Shown here one piece after another: positions 12,633-24,010 of a stretch of 64,000 nt of DNA. How positions within the stretch are numbered: position 1 is the stretch's first letter; each line of letters begins with the position of its first letter. The notes below the pieces were generated by a model, which searched no databases, was not told where the DNA came from, and saw nothing but the letters and a program-made list of their open reading frames with translations. Origin of the DNA: Pochonia chlamydosporia 170 (lineage: Eukaryota > Ascomycota > Sordariomycetes > Hypocreales > Clavicipitaceae); assembly GCF_001653235.2 (NCBI RefSeq), contig NC_035793.1:1984001-2048000 (forward strand), written 5' to 3'. The translations under genes were made by a program, and so were the position numbers.

Positions 12633-15000
12633 TCAGGAGAATGCAAAACGAGACAAATTCAACTTTCTCGGGGGCAGCTCAATTTCATCTTCATTCTCCC
12701 CGTCGCTATCGGGGATGATTTGATCTTCACTTCCACAGGGTCTGTTCAAAGCCTCAACTTCCGTGACGTCGACCTTGGGCAGAGGAACAAATGATGGATT
12801 AACAGGTAAATCCTTGATGTTGTCCTTTGCCCTGTTATTGGCCCTTGGTTTCGTAGGCTTAGGGGATGCCATTGGATTGGTGGCGCAGGCACCGAGTCTT
12901 TGCAGCGGCGTCAGCCGAGATGCGGCAGTTGATGGAGCGGTAGAAGGGGTAGACGCCATGCTGAAGACTGATGATTGGTATGACATGGATGATGCAGGTG
13001 TAGCTGACGAGCCGGATGCATACGAGAAACGGCTGAGGTTCGGCCGGGACGGAGTTGTAAGCGGCTGCGTCTTTTGCTTGATAGTCTTGGGTGGAGGCAT
13101 CATGGCAGCGACAGGATCTTCCGCGTTGTCCTGTGCTTGAGACGGAACTGTGAGGTCAGTTCCCTGGCTGATGTTTTGGCTGTCTTCCAGCGAGGCTTGA
13201 CTGTCGCTTTGACGGGAGATCTGGGAATCATCATTAAAGATGACAATTGACTTTTCGCGCTTGTTGGAAGGTTTCCATCCTTCAAAGTCAGGCAAGTCGC
13301 GCAGCGTCTCCTCTATGGAGTCATCTGAAAATAAATATGCATCGCTCTTGGCTCTGGCTGGACTCCTCCTGGCTTTTGGAAGAGGAAAGAATTTGCTTTT
13401 CTTCGGTGACCCGTCAACATCATCCAGGTCATCACACAAGCGCGCCTTCTTGGATGGTCTAATCTGCGTCTCTGATTTTGGTGTGGTCAACGGGAGAGCA
13501 GCAGAATTACCAGCCCTTGACGTTGTGGACGCAGGGCTACTTGCGACCCGAGCAAGCATATTCGAAATGGGCTCTGTTCGTCGTCGTTGGAGTCGAGGAG
13601 AAGTCCGAGTTGGAGCCGAGCTCGTTCTCCTTGCTGGTGATGTGGCGGATCTAGTTGCCTCGTTTTGGTTATCGACATATGGGCGTGGTAAGGGAAATAC
13701 CCGTGGGACCAACCCTCCTTCGGTAATTTGCGCAACTCGTTGAGGGTCGACAGAGAAGCAGTTGGGATCCATTTCTCCCATGGGCACACGACTATGTCCT
13801 TTGAAATAAGACGTGATTGGCTTCGGCCGGGGGTGTGTTTGAGTTGTCGTTTGAGAATGTCTCCTCTTAGAAGGCGTGGTCACGATGACGATGGGTGCCT
13901 TGGTGATAGGGTTGACATCACCTTTGGCAATGGCCTGCGCGAGTTCTGGTTCCACATGGGCACCAATAAAGGGCATTTCCTCGGCGGTTCGAGTACCATC
14001 TAGTGGTGTAAGATGAACCAATTCCTTCTTCTCAGGGCAGAACACCCATTGATGCAGGAAGGTTAACTCGGCTTGGTAAAGTTGGGTCAAGTAGTTCTCA
14101 GAGACTTGCTTGCCTTCGAATTGCAACATCCGCACAGCTCTTTCTGGTGTTTTTGACTTTCGCAGCATACGGTAGGCGGTTTTCAGGCCAACGCCTGGCA
14201 GGCCCTTGAGATAGTCACAACCACTCATGATGGCCATTCGTCTGAAGTCGGCATCAGACAAACCAGTGAGTGACACCTCACGACAGGCACCGAAATCCCG
14301 GCGGTTGATCTCAATGCAGTTGCCATATTGATCCAGCTTTGTCAAGAGGCGTTTCGCACCAAACACAAGCAAATCTGAGTCGTCAGAGAGAATACCGTTC
14401 ACCAGGCCTTGCCGTTCCAGATATACGAGCTGCGCGTCTGCCTCGTAGGGGGCGACTACGTAAGGGATACCCATTTGTTTCAGCCGCTGAATGAGAGTTG
14501 ATGCCATCTCCGGAGTGACGTCTATGCATTTTTGAAACTCTTGGGCAGCCTGTGAACTTTTACCAGCTTTGATGAGTTCGTTTGCGAGCTTCTTCTTTTC
14601 TTCCCGCTTTTTGTTGCGTGAATCTTCGGTGGCAGCTTTGCTAGGAAGATAGTCACCATCAAACACCATGTAGGGTGTCACTCCAAAATGCTTAAGCATC
14701 CGGACACGGTGCATGGCCGCGTTCACATATCTGAGAAAGTTGGTCAGCCTTGGAAAGTTACAGTTTTCACAAAGAACTACCAGCCTTTTAGTAGGTTTGC
14801 CTTGACCTAGCTCCACGGCACATGAGTAGGCCGCCCGATGAAGCCATCCGTACGCGTCGACAGCTAGAATATCGCCGCTACACTTTTTAAGCTCAGTGGG
14901 CCGTTGTATGGACTTGAGCAGAGGCAGAAGCCCTATTTTCAGATTAGTTTTCCCAAAACAGACCGTGTTTACGAGACTTGGACGGACCTGACACGCCCAT
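12633..15000 (-). CDS. exo1: Exonuclease 1 (Rad2/FEN1 family 5'-3' exonuclease)
   Basis: 5'-3' exonuclease and flap nuclease for DNA end resection and mismatch repair, nuclear. Exons are 15000-14988, 14932-14785 and 14730-12633, giving 752 residues. The N-terminal block MGVSGLLPLLKSIQ and the internal nuclease region are complete. After splicing, the metal ligands fall at D30, D78, E150, D152, D171 and D173, the same numbers as in human EXO1. A helix-hairpin-helix segment (GCDYLKGLPGVGLKTAYRM) follows. The C-terminal half is disordered and Ser/Pro-rich. It holds KSKFF at about 498-502, which fits the Mlh1-interacting (MIP) box pattern. The second intron (14784-14731, 54 nt) begins with GC rather than GT and is a multiple of three without a stop. 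If retained it would add 18 residues between KPTK and YVNAA. The first exon is only 13 nt. Confidence 0.93.
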
Positions 15001-16487
15001 GTTGACGGCCTACGATTGGCATAAACAAAGGGTGACCGTAGCAGTATATCTCGGAGGGCGTGAGAATGTGTTGGATAAGGCGTTGGAAAATAAGGGACGA
15101 TTGAGAGTCTTCGAATTCGGCATACGCGGCGTGCTAGTCGAGGTTCTGCAGTAAACTAACGCGTGAGGTATCGACAGTTGCGATATGAAGATGAGCGGAG
15201 GATCATGGGACGGAAGCCTGGTAAGTGGACGCGACGTGAAGACGGACACAGGAGGGACACGTCGAAGAGAGGTAGTATCGGGCGAGACAGGCAGAGAAGA
15301 AGTCGTCCGAGTCGTGGATGAAGTGGAACAAGTGATGGAGTAGCTAATGTCAAGCGCAATGAAAAGCAACGCAGGTCTTTAGGGAAGTCGACTTGACGCC
15401 ATGGAACTTTAGAAGAGAAGAAACGACTGGGTGCAAGTGACCAGGCAGGTGCAGTGAGAGTAGAGGTCAACGGCGTACCCTGGTAAGAGCACGGAGAACG
15501 GAGTACCTCGACTCAGATCTGTTGTGTGGCTGCCTGTACTTTGGTTGGCTCCGACAACGTACCCGAGCAAGGTGGGCTGGATTGAGAACCGGAAGTACCA
15601 AACCAGATCTGCGTGCTGAAGATACATGTACACCGCCCAAAGCTAGACACAACAAGGCAGGAAAGTGTCAACTCAGAACTTTAGAAGTGAGACCACACCC
15701 ACCAGTGCTCCGTACTCCGGATCATTTGGTAACTGGGCAAGCCAAGACGCGTGCCACTTGCTGGCTGGGACCTACCTAAGTAATTAGGGTCCCGGCTCAG
15801 ATAAGTTGCAAACGACCCCAACCTGGTGAGACGCGTAGATGGACATGAAGGAACGGGTATTGGTCGCCTGTCGCGGGTCGCGATTGTGTGGTCCGGACCC
15901 GTCAAATTTGATGTTTAGAGTATTGCGCTGTAATAGGCATCTCGCAGCCTGGCTGGTTAGATTTCGCGAATTGGGGACGTCGACATTGACTGTTCGGGCC
16001 GCTCAAAGTGGCTAGTTCCCGTGCGCCAGCATTCCAGTCCTTTTGCTCCCTGGAGCAGTATGTAAATCCCAATGAGATGGGACCCAATGAGCAGTGCCGT
16101 AATTTGCCTCCGGATGGCGAAACAAGCCGGCATATTCCTTCCTGTGTGAATTGTATGGTTGTGGAGGTGCTTGACAGCGATGATGCATGCAATTCCTGTG
16201 CTGGACACGCCAGTGTCTCTGCAACGAGAATGATGCTCTTTCTGGAGCCCAATTGCCCAAGTTCCTGAGCCACCGGCAATGATATCAGTTGATGAAACTG
16301 ATAAGTGGGCCAGTGTCTGCTCAAGTGGTTAGTGGGGCAGAAGCTGCCACCCCAGATGGGCCTAGTCCAGTCCAGTCATTGAATGTCACTGAAAATACTT
16401 TTTTTTCCCAGCCAGACTTGACCAGACGTCGAAGGAGACTGTAGATAGCACCATCTCAGCCAGCCCACAACAGCACCAGAAACCAAG
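15001..16487. other. Divergent promoter region of exo1 and tma16
   Basis: 1.5 kb between divergent genes, with no supported gene. It includes an imperfect hairpin around 15768-15793 (outer arms GGGACC/GGTCCC, inner CTAA/TTAG). It also has TACTCC-type words near 15711 and one GACCAGAC at 16420-16427, about 60 bp before the tma16 start. Confidence 0.6.
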
Positions 16488-17208
16488 ATGCCCAGCTCAT
16501 TACAAAAGACGCGCAAACACATTGCCAAGAAGCGCAATGGCGAAGTCAACGCCCTGCACGCAAAGTCCAGGGATTCGCTGCGGCTGCACAAAGCTGGTGT
16601 GCGAGATCAAAGGCTGGAGAAGCTTGCCGCAGCAAGAAGCAAAAAGGAGCAACCTATTGGTATGATTAGTGCCATTCCGTGGAAATTTTCAGATGGTGAT
16701 TGGAGTATTAATTTGGTGAATCCAGTTGATCGAGTGACCTTTTTCCAAGAGAGTTTGGCTGAGAAGGATAATCAACCTCTCGATCTCGAGACAGTCCAGT
16801 CATATATCAAGACGTAAGTCCCAGCTCATTATTTCATGATTTTCCCACTTGTTGACCCCAGGTGGCTAGCTTTATTCACCAATATGATGAGGAGTATGAT
16901 TCTCTCAAAAAAGCCCGCCGCCCAGGCAGACCGGCGAGTGCGAGGGAAGATTTACTCAAAATAAAGATTGCCGCACTGCAAAAAGAGTACGAGAACGGAT
17001 TCGGTAAGTAATTCGCGGGAAGATCTTGCTGTCTAGATGTCGCGGCTAATTTGTTATAGTAATTCCCGATCTCATGTCTGCCGAAAATGCAAAGAGTTTG
17101 GAAAACTGGGAAGGGTCATGGGCTTACCTGACGAATATACCTTGGATCAAAGTATCAAGTGCGGGACAAACCAGGTCTGCCGAATTTCCGTCAAAAGGAA
17201 TCAACTGA
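16488..17208 (+). CDS. tma16: Translation machinery-associated protein 16 (Tma16)
   Basis: Homologue of Tma16, a small protein associated with pre-60S ribosomal particles. Exons are 16488-16659, 16726-16813, 16870-17003 and 17060-17208, giving 180 residues. The basic N-terminus (SLQKTRKHIAKKRNGEVNAL, then HAKSRDS) and the conserved DRVTFFQE, HQYDEEYDSLKKARRPGRPA and IPDLMSAENAKSLENWEG stretches are typical. The ending is SAEFPSKGIN. The first intron (66 nt) is in frame with no stop, so an unspliced reading would insert a spurious Trp-rich block between EQPI and VDRVTFF. Splicing restores the conserved junction. All four exons are short. The family is recognised from memory of fungal Tma16 sequences. 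Confidence 0.88.
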
Positions 17209-18031
17209 TATGTGGCGACAACGCCAGGCAATAAAAGAGACGAGTGTAAACGAGCAGCCCCGTTAGGTAAGCCGGGTTGGCAACAAGCTATCTCTGCATG
17301 GCTCGGCGAGTGCGAAGCAGACACTCATGATGTTGATTCAAACAGCTCGGAATCTATCGCTGGGGAAATCTTTTGGCAGAAAGGGAGCAATTTGTGTTGC
17401 GGAAATGGCCTTTTGCTGCCACAGCTGCCGCTTGGGCTACATCAGTCCCCTTGTGATTGAGGACATGAGCAGCGAGGGTAGGAGAAACAACAAGATATAC
17501 CCCATAATGACATTGGAACCTGCCTCAAAGCTTGTTAGAGGCAAAGAAACGTGAATTGGGAGCGCCATTCGATCTGACTCTGAGGGCGCAGGGAGGAAAT
17601 TACCCGACATCAATGCAGTGGAGGGAAGTGATTTTACGATTACGAACAATTACATTAAATAAAGCCAACGAGTACAAATTTGCTGCAGATGCTCCGCAAG
17701 TGAAGGAGAAAACTTGTCCAATATTTGCGTCACAACTACTTATGTGCCACGATTGTGTGTACTCTCTAATCCATTCCATATCAATATTCACATCAATATA
17801 CGTTGTATCCTCTCACCAGCTCCTATTCTCGGCATTGATGCCCCTGCAAATCACGTGCATCACCCCCTGCAGCGCTGCCCCACAGTTTTAGCCAGATGGC
17901 CTGGGTCCTAAAAATTTCAAAGCTCTCCCAGCATCATACGTTGAATTTCTTCAGCTCATCGGGACAAGCTTTCCATCCCTTACTTTCTCTCTCTCGCCTC
18001 TCAACAGTAAACCACACAGTAAACCGCCACG
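17209..18031. other. Intergenic: tma16 3' flank and mam33 promoter
   Basis: No gene seen. Several short frames are open on both strands, but none shows splice-supported continuity or a recognisable motif. The last 60 bases before the next start are CT-rich (CTTTCTCTCTCTCGCCTCTC), as is common around fungal transcription starts. Confidence 0.55.
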
Positions 18032-18982
18032 ATGCTGTCTCTCCGAAGCTTTGCTAGATCCGCCCCGCGGGCCATGTCCCGGCTTGCCAGCGCTTCGATG
18101 CGCTCTGGCGTTGCCCGTCCCAGCACCTTTGCCAAGGCCTCAGCTATCAGTGCCCTGCGACCTGCTCGCGCCGCCGCCTTCTCAACAACAGCCGGCCGCC
18201 GTGCTGCGGACGGCGAAACCGACGATGAGCTGTCCGCCAAGCTGGAGAGTGAAATCCAAATCGAGGAGGAGATGAAGGCGCAGGAGCAGCAGCCCGCCAG
18301 CATCAAGGACTTTTTGGACAACAGCCCCTTTGAGCTGATTGACACCCCTGGACAGGAAGTGGTCAAGCTGGTTCGCTCATTTGGCAACGAAAAGTAAGCC
18401 ACTACTGGTCTTGTGCTTGAATTACACCTGTCTTCTCATCAGATACTAACCTCGTTCAGAATCACAGTCAGCTTCTCCATCGCCGACATCACCAACTACG
18501 ACCCCTACACCGAGGACGCTGCCCTTGAGGACGAGGAGTTTGACGACTCCATCCAATCCCCCGGCAAGCAATCCAACAACGCTGCCGAAGAAGCCGACGA
18601 GATGGACGAGCTCGACGAAGAGGCCGCCGCCCCGATCAACCTCTCCATCGTGGTCGAGAAGCCCGGCAAGACCGCTGGTGCCCTCAACATCGACGCCACC
18701 GCCCAGGACGGCAACATTGTCGTCGAGAACATGTTCTTCTACGAGGACGCCAAGGTCGCCAAGGTCGAGAGCCCCGAGTCTGCACAGAAGCGCGCGGACG
18801 TGTACCCCGGTCCTCCGTTCGGCAGCCTCGACGAAGATCTGCAGGTCCTGATGGAGCGGTTCCTCGAGGAGAGAGGCATCACGCAGGCTATGGCTGTGTT
18901 TGTGCCCGACTATGTGGATGTCAAGGAGCAGAGGGAGTATCTGCGGTGGTTGAGTAACGTCAAGGGCTTCGTTGATGCTTAA
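18032..18982 (+). CDS. mam33: Mitochondrial acidic matrix protein Mam33 / p32 family
   Basis: p32/gC1qR-type glycoprotein-fold protein of the mitochondrial matrix, linked in yeast to oxidative phosphorylation and mitochondrial translation. Exons are 18032-18393 and 18460-18982, giving 294 residues, near the family length. Residues 1 to about 55 form an Arg/Ala/Ser-rich presequence ending near AAAFSTTAGRRA. The mature protein is strongly acidic. An N-terminal helix (ETDDELSAKLESEIQIEEEM) is followed by strands (ITVSFSIAD, LSIVVEKPG, GNIVVENMFFYED). The usual C-terminus is FLEERGITQAMAVFVPDY with YLRWLSNVKGFV. A long negatively charged loop (residues about 140-185) interrupts the fold, as is usual in fungi. 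GC-rich third codon positions suggest good expression. The long open frame on the opposite strand is a shadow. Confidence 0.92.
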
Positions 18983-19613
18983 ACATGTGTCAATACGGTG
19001 GTGTAATATCAAGTTGGGGGCGAGGGATCCGCGCTCCGTGAGGAGTGGGATGCATCTCCGTTAGGGACAAGCTTCGATTTTTGGTCTTTGGTTGACAAAA
19101 TTTCGGGGATACTAGAGCCTTTACCTCACTCATGTTGTATTATTAGCAGTGTATCTGCGTGTACAGGAATGGAAAATCAGAAAACTTAGCGGAGTTATGA
19201 ATACAGAGTTTAATGTCAAGTGCGCAGTATGCATTTATTGTGATGAACGCAAGCGATGAACAGATGTTGCATGCAGCATAACCACTGAGTTGCTAATGCG
19301 AGTGAACCAAATCTTTGATAAACCAACTCAGACCGCGGTGGATAAAACAACACCCAGCAACCTTGAACTCTATATTGTTCGCTAGAGAACTAGTCTCGTG
19401 CCATCCAACTCATCTAAAATAAATCACAACCCCATGCATGACTCCTGAATAAGTAGCTAAAAGGCATATGTAATCGTAACGACGCTGGCTGCGACTCTTG
19501 CCAGACCAAGAACGAGGGTATACTCTGCACACCTCAGCCTCGACTTTCTGTCCCAAAAAGAAAACCATCCTGATCCTATGCAGTTATGTATATTATGTGC
19601 AACGGGGATAAAA
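18983..19613. other. Convergent 3' flanks of mam33 and the oxysterol-binding protein gene
   Basis: 630 bases of AT-rich sequence between convergent 3' ends. No gene, repeat or structured element was recognised. Confidence 0.6.
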
Positions 19614-21415
19614 CTACAAGATCCCCTCCATAGACCAATCACCTTGTTGCGCCCGTTCCAGCACCTGTCTCCCTTTGTCAGTTAGGTCAGGCTTGCCGCC
19701 GTTGCCAACGACATGCTCGAAAAAGACGGGTTGCCATGTTTCATTGCTCTTTTCACGCTCGCGGGCTTTTTCGCGTTGCTTTTCCTCGAGCTCGACTTTG
19801 AGGTCGGTTGCTTTGGAGAATTGCTTGGCGAGGATTGCTTTAGTGACGCCGCCCCAGAGTGTAAGGGATTCATTGGCAAGTTGTTGCTCTTCTGGGGGAA
19901 GAACTTTGGAGGCGACGTGAAGAGGCGCAACGTCTATGATGGTATATTGATGTTCAGGGGGGACGGATTTCTGGGGAGGAGGCAAGTTAGCGCTTTTGGT
20001 CCAATGGAACGTGTTTTTGCGTTTCAGAAAAGCTTACCACTGGCTTGGGACCAATTGAAAAGACAACCTTTTCTCGCCAAGGGCCGTTCAATCGGACCAG
20101 AATGTCCTCGTCGGGAACGTCTTGTACGCGCGTCTTGGTATCGTTTTCAGGGTCATACCGGAAAATGACACCATCAATCTTGTTCGTGGTTCTACCGAGC
20201 CAGCCATCCTCTACGTAGTGAAGAATACACTTAAGCTTGGTCTCGGGACATGTGATGTAGGCCATTTCGCTGACAGAAACGCTGAGTGCGCCACGGAAAA
20301 GACCACCAAGATGTGCTGCAGGGTGGGTAAGCTGGTATGTTTCACCACCGAATTTATCCAACGTGATGAAGATGCCCATATTGTGCTCGCCAGGCAAAAC
20401 CTTGACTGAGGTGCCTGTAAACTTGGCACTAATTTGGTCGAATCCTCGAGCACTGAGGCCCTTCTCCGGGCACGCAATGTGGAAGGCGCTCACCGGGGGG
20501 TGGTGAGAGGTCTGTTCGGTGAGATATGAAATTCGAATTGGTTTCTTGTCAGGCGTCGATGTGCCATGTTTAGGCACGGATAGAGAAACGGTGGACTCAT
20601 TCTTATCGCTCTTGGGAGGAAGTTTTAAGCTTCGCAAAGATCCTTTATCTGAGCCGGACTGGTAGCCACTGAGCTCAGCGGTCTCGATTTTGGGGGCATT
20701 GTCTTCTGTTTCCCAATTACACTGTAGCAAAACCGCGTGTTAGCGAAGACAGCATCCTTTGTTCTTGTCATTCTGTTCCCCATCTTCCCCTCACAACCAA
20801 CCCCACATGCATGCACAGAGTCCCTTGTTCTTTGCTTTTGACGAGGTGGCTTACTCTGAAGAATTCTCCCAAGCAAGAATTGTATGGTTTGCACGGTTTG
20901 CCTTTGGCGTATTTCAAGTCCTTGGTCAGCCAGAAGCGGACAACTTCAAGCATGCGGTCGAGGGGTTCTTCCGAAGTGCCAATAGCAATAAATGCATTGG
21001 GGGCATCGAGGTAGGTCCAGTATTCAAGGTTCGGGGTTGGCTCCAAAAGCTGCGATGGTAGAGAAAATCGGACGGCGGCGAGGTCAGCAACGCCAATAAA
21101 TCTATGAAGAAGAAGGTTGTAAGTAGGTGTGACTTCTTTTTTCTTTCTTTTTTGTATCGCTTTGTCATTGTCTTGTACATCTCTGGTCTGTAACCGATGT
21201 GTGGGCTTGCATCACAGCGTGGATCATTCTTAGCGCCGTTCTGTGACTTCAGTGATGTCTCACCGAGTTGTCACTGTCGCCAGCTTGGAGGACAGGTGTT
21301 CTTACTTTCTGAGAATACCCAAAAAGGTTCGCAGCTTGGAGCCTTCGTTCTGCGGTTCGTCAGGCGCTTCGGCCGCGAGCGGTGCTGTTGTGGGAGGTGC
21401 TGTCGATGACGACAT
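19614..21415 (-). CDS. Oxysterol-binding protein-related lipid transfer protein (OSH/ORP family)
   Basis: Cytosolic lipid exchanger of the OSBP-related family, moving sterol or phosphatidylserine/PI4P between membranes. Exons are 21415-21306, 21101-20855, 20721-20038 and 19970-19614, giving 465 residues. It consists of an OSBP-related domain without PH or ankyrin parts, like yeast Osh4-Osh7. The lid/N-terminal segment KLRTFLGILRKFIGVADLAA is followed by PCKPYNSCLGEFFRCNWE. The family signature here is EQTSHHPP, the form also found in yeast Osh6/Osh7, but I cannot assign a subfamily firmly. A Ser/Lys-rich insert of about 55 residues separates the LGEFF and EQTSHHPP motifs. The C-terminus is a charged helix (QREKAREREKSNETWQPVFF). 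The donor of intron 3 was set at GTAAGC, leaving KPV before KSVPPEHQY. The gene is divergent from the sro7 homologue. Confidence 0.9.
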
Positions 21416-21798
21416 AGCGATAGCTTTGTCGATGAGCGAAGCTTCGTAGCAGACGGGGTTGGTATGTGGGCAACGTATTCCGGTATATATACCCTGTTAA
21501 GGTAGAGCTGGTAGTCGATCGCAGCTAACCGGGGCGAGGAATTTATTCGTCGGTAGATGATAGAGGTAGAAAGCTGTTCACAAGCTAATATGGCTATTGT
21601 AAAAGTTAAGCGTCTGGTGGTTTGGAATATTTCAGGGTGTCGGTCAAGGCGCAGGCGGTTAAGATGTAAAGGCTGGCTTGCTTGTCCAGACGAAAGGTAA
21701 AACACGTTGAGCCCTTCCAAGGATCAACTGGTGGGATGGCTGTTTGTGGACCACTTGCAGGGTATCTCTGCAGCAAAGGAATAAAAAGTAGCTTGCTT

Positions 21799-21835
21799 GA
21801 CCAGACGGACCAGAAAAGACCAGACCAGACCAGAC
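21799..21835 (+). repeat. Cluster of four GACCAGAC words, three in overlapping tandem
   Basis: Exact GACCAGAC copies start at 21799, 21818, 21823 and 21828. The last three form a 5-bp-period GACCA array. The cluster lies about 390-420 bp upstream of the OSBP-like start codon. The same 8-mer recurs elsewhere in intergenic DNA of this window, so it may be a regulatory site or a dispersed short repeat. Confidence 0.6.
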
Positions 21836-22244
21836 TGGAAGTTGAAGCACAGGCGAGTTTTTGGAAGCTGATCTGTGACGTCTGCGGGGCGCAGCGTCTT
21901 TGTCGAGCCACAAGGAGGCAAACTTGAGTCGTAGTTGGTGGGGAAGCGGACCTCGGGAGCCAGACAGACGACAGGGCCTGGAAAGAGGCGTTAAAAATAG
22001 TGGACAGGGACTTGGTCAGGCACTGGAAAGCATCCAGTCGGCGAATACTGTGATGTAGTTGATACTCCAAGGCAAAATACCTGACTCTCAATGCTGCGAA
22101 CCGCGGTGTCAGAAGACTGTGCTGGACAAGACAGGATGCCAATGTGCAGCTGAAACAAAGATGATTGGAGCCTGCAAACGAAAGCTCTCAGTCACTGGGC
22201 CACTCAAGCCCGAAATGATTTGAAAATCACTCCGTATTGATTAA

Positions 22245-22496
22245 TCAATCGTCCAGTGGCGGGAGCACCGCGGGAACACAGCGGGATGCTGCAGGGGCGG
22301 TCAGCGGCTGCTTTTCAAGTACCACCTCACGGCCGGGGACGACTGCGTTGAGTGCGTCAAGCGTAGAAGCTAGAAGCAATCCAACTGCGAGGGTTGCGCC
22401 ACTGAGGAGCTTTTTGGCATCGCTTGCGAACTTGGTGGTGTCGACGATGAACGTGTGCCAAGATCCCCTGTTCTCGATGAGGAGTCGTTTAAGTCT
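22245..22496 (-). CDS. Possible 3' exon of a small unknown gene
   Basis: The minus-strand frame ending at 22245 has strongly coding-like codon use over its last 80 or so codons. It begins near an acceptor-like TACTACCAG and reads RLKRLLIENRGSWHTF, then DTTKFASDAKKLLSGATLAV, a hydrophobic run (GLLLASTLDALNAVV) and an unstructured tail ending LPPLDD. This could be one membrane-spanning or buried helix. The frame stays open upstream to a Met at 22619, so a single-exon protein of 124 residues is also possible. No convincing upstream exon was found and I do not recognise the family. It could be spurious. Confidence 0.35.
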   Translation of the reverse strand, partial: RLKRLLIENRGSWHTFIVDTTKFASDAKKLLSGATLAVGLLLASTLDALNAVVPGREVVLEKQPLTAPAASRCVPAVLPPLDD

Positions 22497-24010
22497 GGTA
22501 GTAGCAGGCCCAGACAACAACGCTGATGATATTGCGAGAGGGGGAGAAGAGAAAGGAAGCAAGCAGAAAAGAGTCTCGTGCAAAATGCCACATCTTTTCC
22601 CACCACACCACGGGAGCATTCGATGTTTTAAAGCATATTGTTCCCCCCAGACCAGTTCAAACTGGAATAATTAAGACTAGCCTCGACGCCGCCACTCAAC
22701 CTCACCTTCTTTCCAATCGCGGCGATTCCAAAAGAGCCAATCAAAACACCACATGGGCAAAAGCCTTGGTCCTCAACTCGTCCATGTCCGTCAACCTTCT
22801 TTTGCTACTGTTGTCGCCACAGCTCCATAAGACCCTGTGTGACTGGTATTCAAGGCGTATCATCGGAAGAGTTGCTGCATTAATTTTCGTCCCTTGTCGT
22901 CGCGTGATATTTGTTGAATGTCGCAGGTAAGCTTTGGGTGGAGGTTGAGCATCATAGTGCGAAGGTGACTAACGAGGACAACAAGAAAAGGAGCACTGTT
23001 CCTGGTACACCAACGGTATTGCTTACCATTTTGCCGACGAGAAATAACTAAATGCACTCTACTGAATGCAAAAAGTGCTTGAAATAATTCAAAAGTAGGC
23101 ATCAACTTCCCGCACTTGTTGAGACAACATTCTCATCCCACATTTGGCATATAAGCTGTCTGCGGGGGACACAAAGATACAAAGATACATTGATGGAGCC
23201 AGCTGGCTGCATACTACCAAAAGTATCACCATGATGGGTCGCACCTCACCGCTGCTGTCGGTGTGTAGAATGTGCAAGCTCAACGTGATGCATGCAAGGG
23301 CAGAGTGGCCCACGGCCTCGTACAGACAAACTGCATTTAATGTTCATCTCGTCTCTTGTGCTGGAGTGTCCCAGATTGCCTGCAACATTGTTTGTCACAC
23401 TCGTCAAGTTTCAAGGTCGTCAAAGTGGTGTTGCGCCAATGGCTATTTCCATTGGCCCCCGAAAGCAAGCCTATCACATGGACAGCGAGTTCAGATCGGA
23501 CATGGGGGTGCCACTGGGCACTTCTTTCCTCTTTAGCGATCCCGCAACTGCCCTGCCATGCCAAGCTTGGCCGGCTGGTACGTACCTGAGCAATCACATT
23601 GAGATCGGAAAAAGGCTTCAATCCATTGATACTCGTTGTGTGCGCATCAACCGCTTCAAGACCAGAATAATAAAATACATACACTTCAGTGGCTGCATTT
23701 TTTTTTAACTCTTGGCCGTTTTTATCTTCTACCGCCCTGTAGAGACCGGGTTCCCGGGCTCATGCCATTCCTTCGCCCTTTTTCTCTGGAGCACCCAATC
23801 CTTGGCGAATGACGTGGTTTGGCCCAAAGTCTGTTCTGCCACTCTGCTTGGTTCTTGCACAGCCAGCTTTGAGAACCCCACCAAGGAGCTTCCCGGCAAC
23901 AGCCAAGCGTAGACTTCGAATGATCAATCCGGCATTCTGTCGCCTTCACCTTTCTCGTTCCTGCGAGCTATGGCTTTGCTTCTACCTGCAATAAATACAA
24001 CCTAGCCAAC

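Larger units (their letters stand above)
21416..24010. other. Divergent promoter region between OSBP-like and sro7-like genes
   Basis: 2.6 kb with no firmly supported gene. It holds the tandem GACCAGAC cluster near 21.8 kb and one coding-like stretch on the minus strand (22245-22496, listed separately). The remainder has only short frames. Confidence 0.55.

Noticed and set aside
18446..19012. 188-codon frame antisense to mam33
   Set aside because: Val/Leu/Gly-rich mirror of GC-biased codons of the real gene on the other strand.
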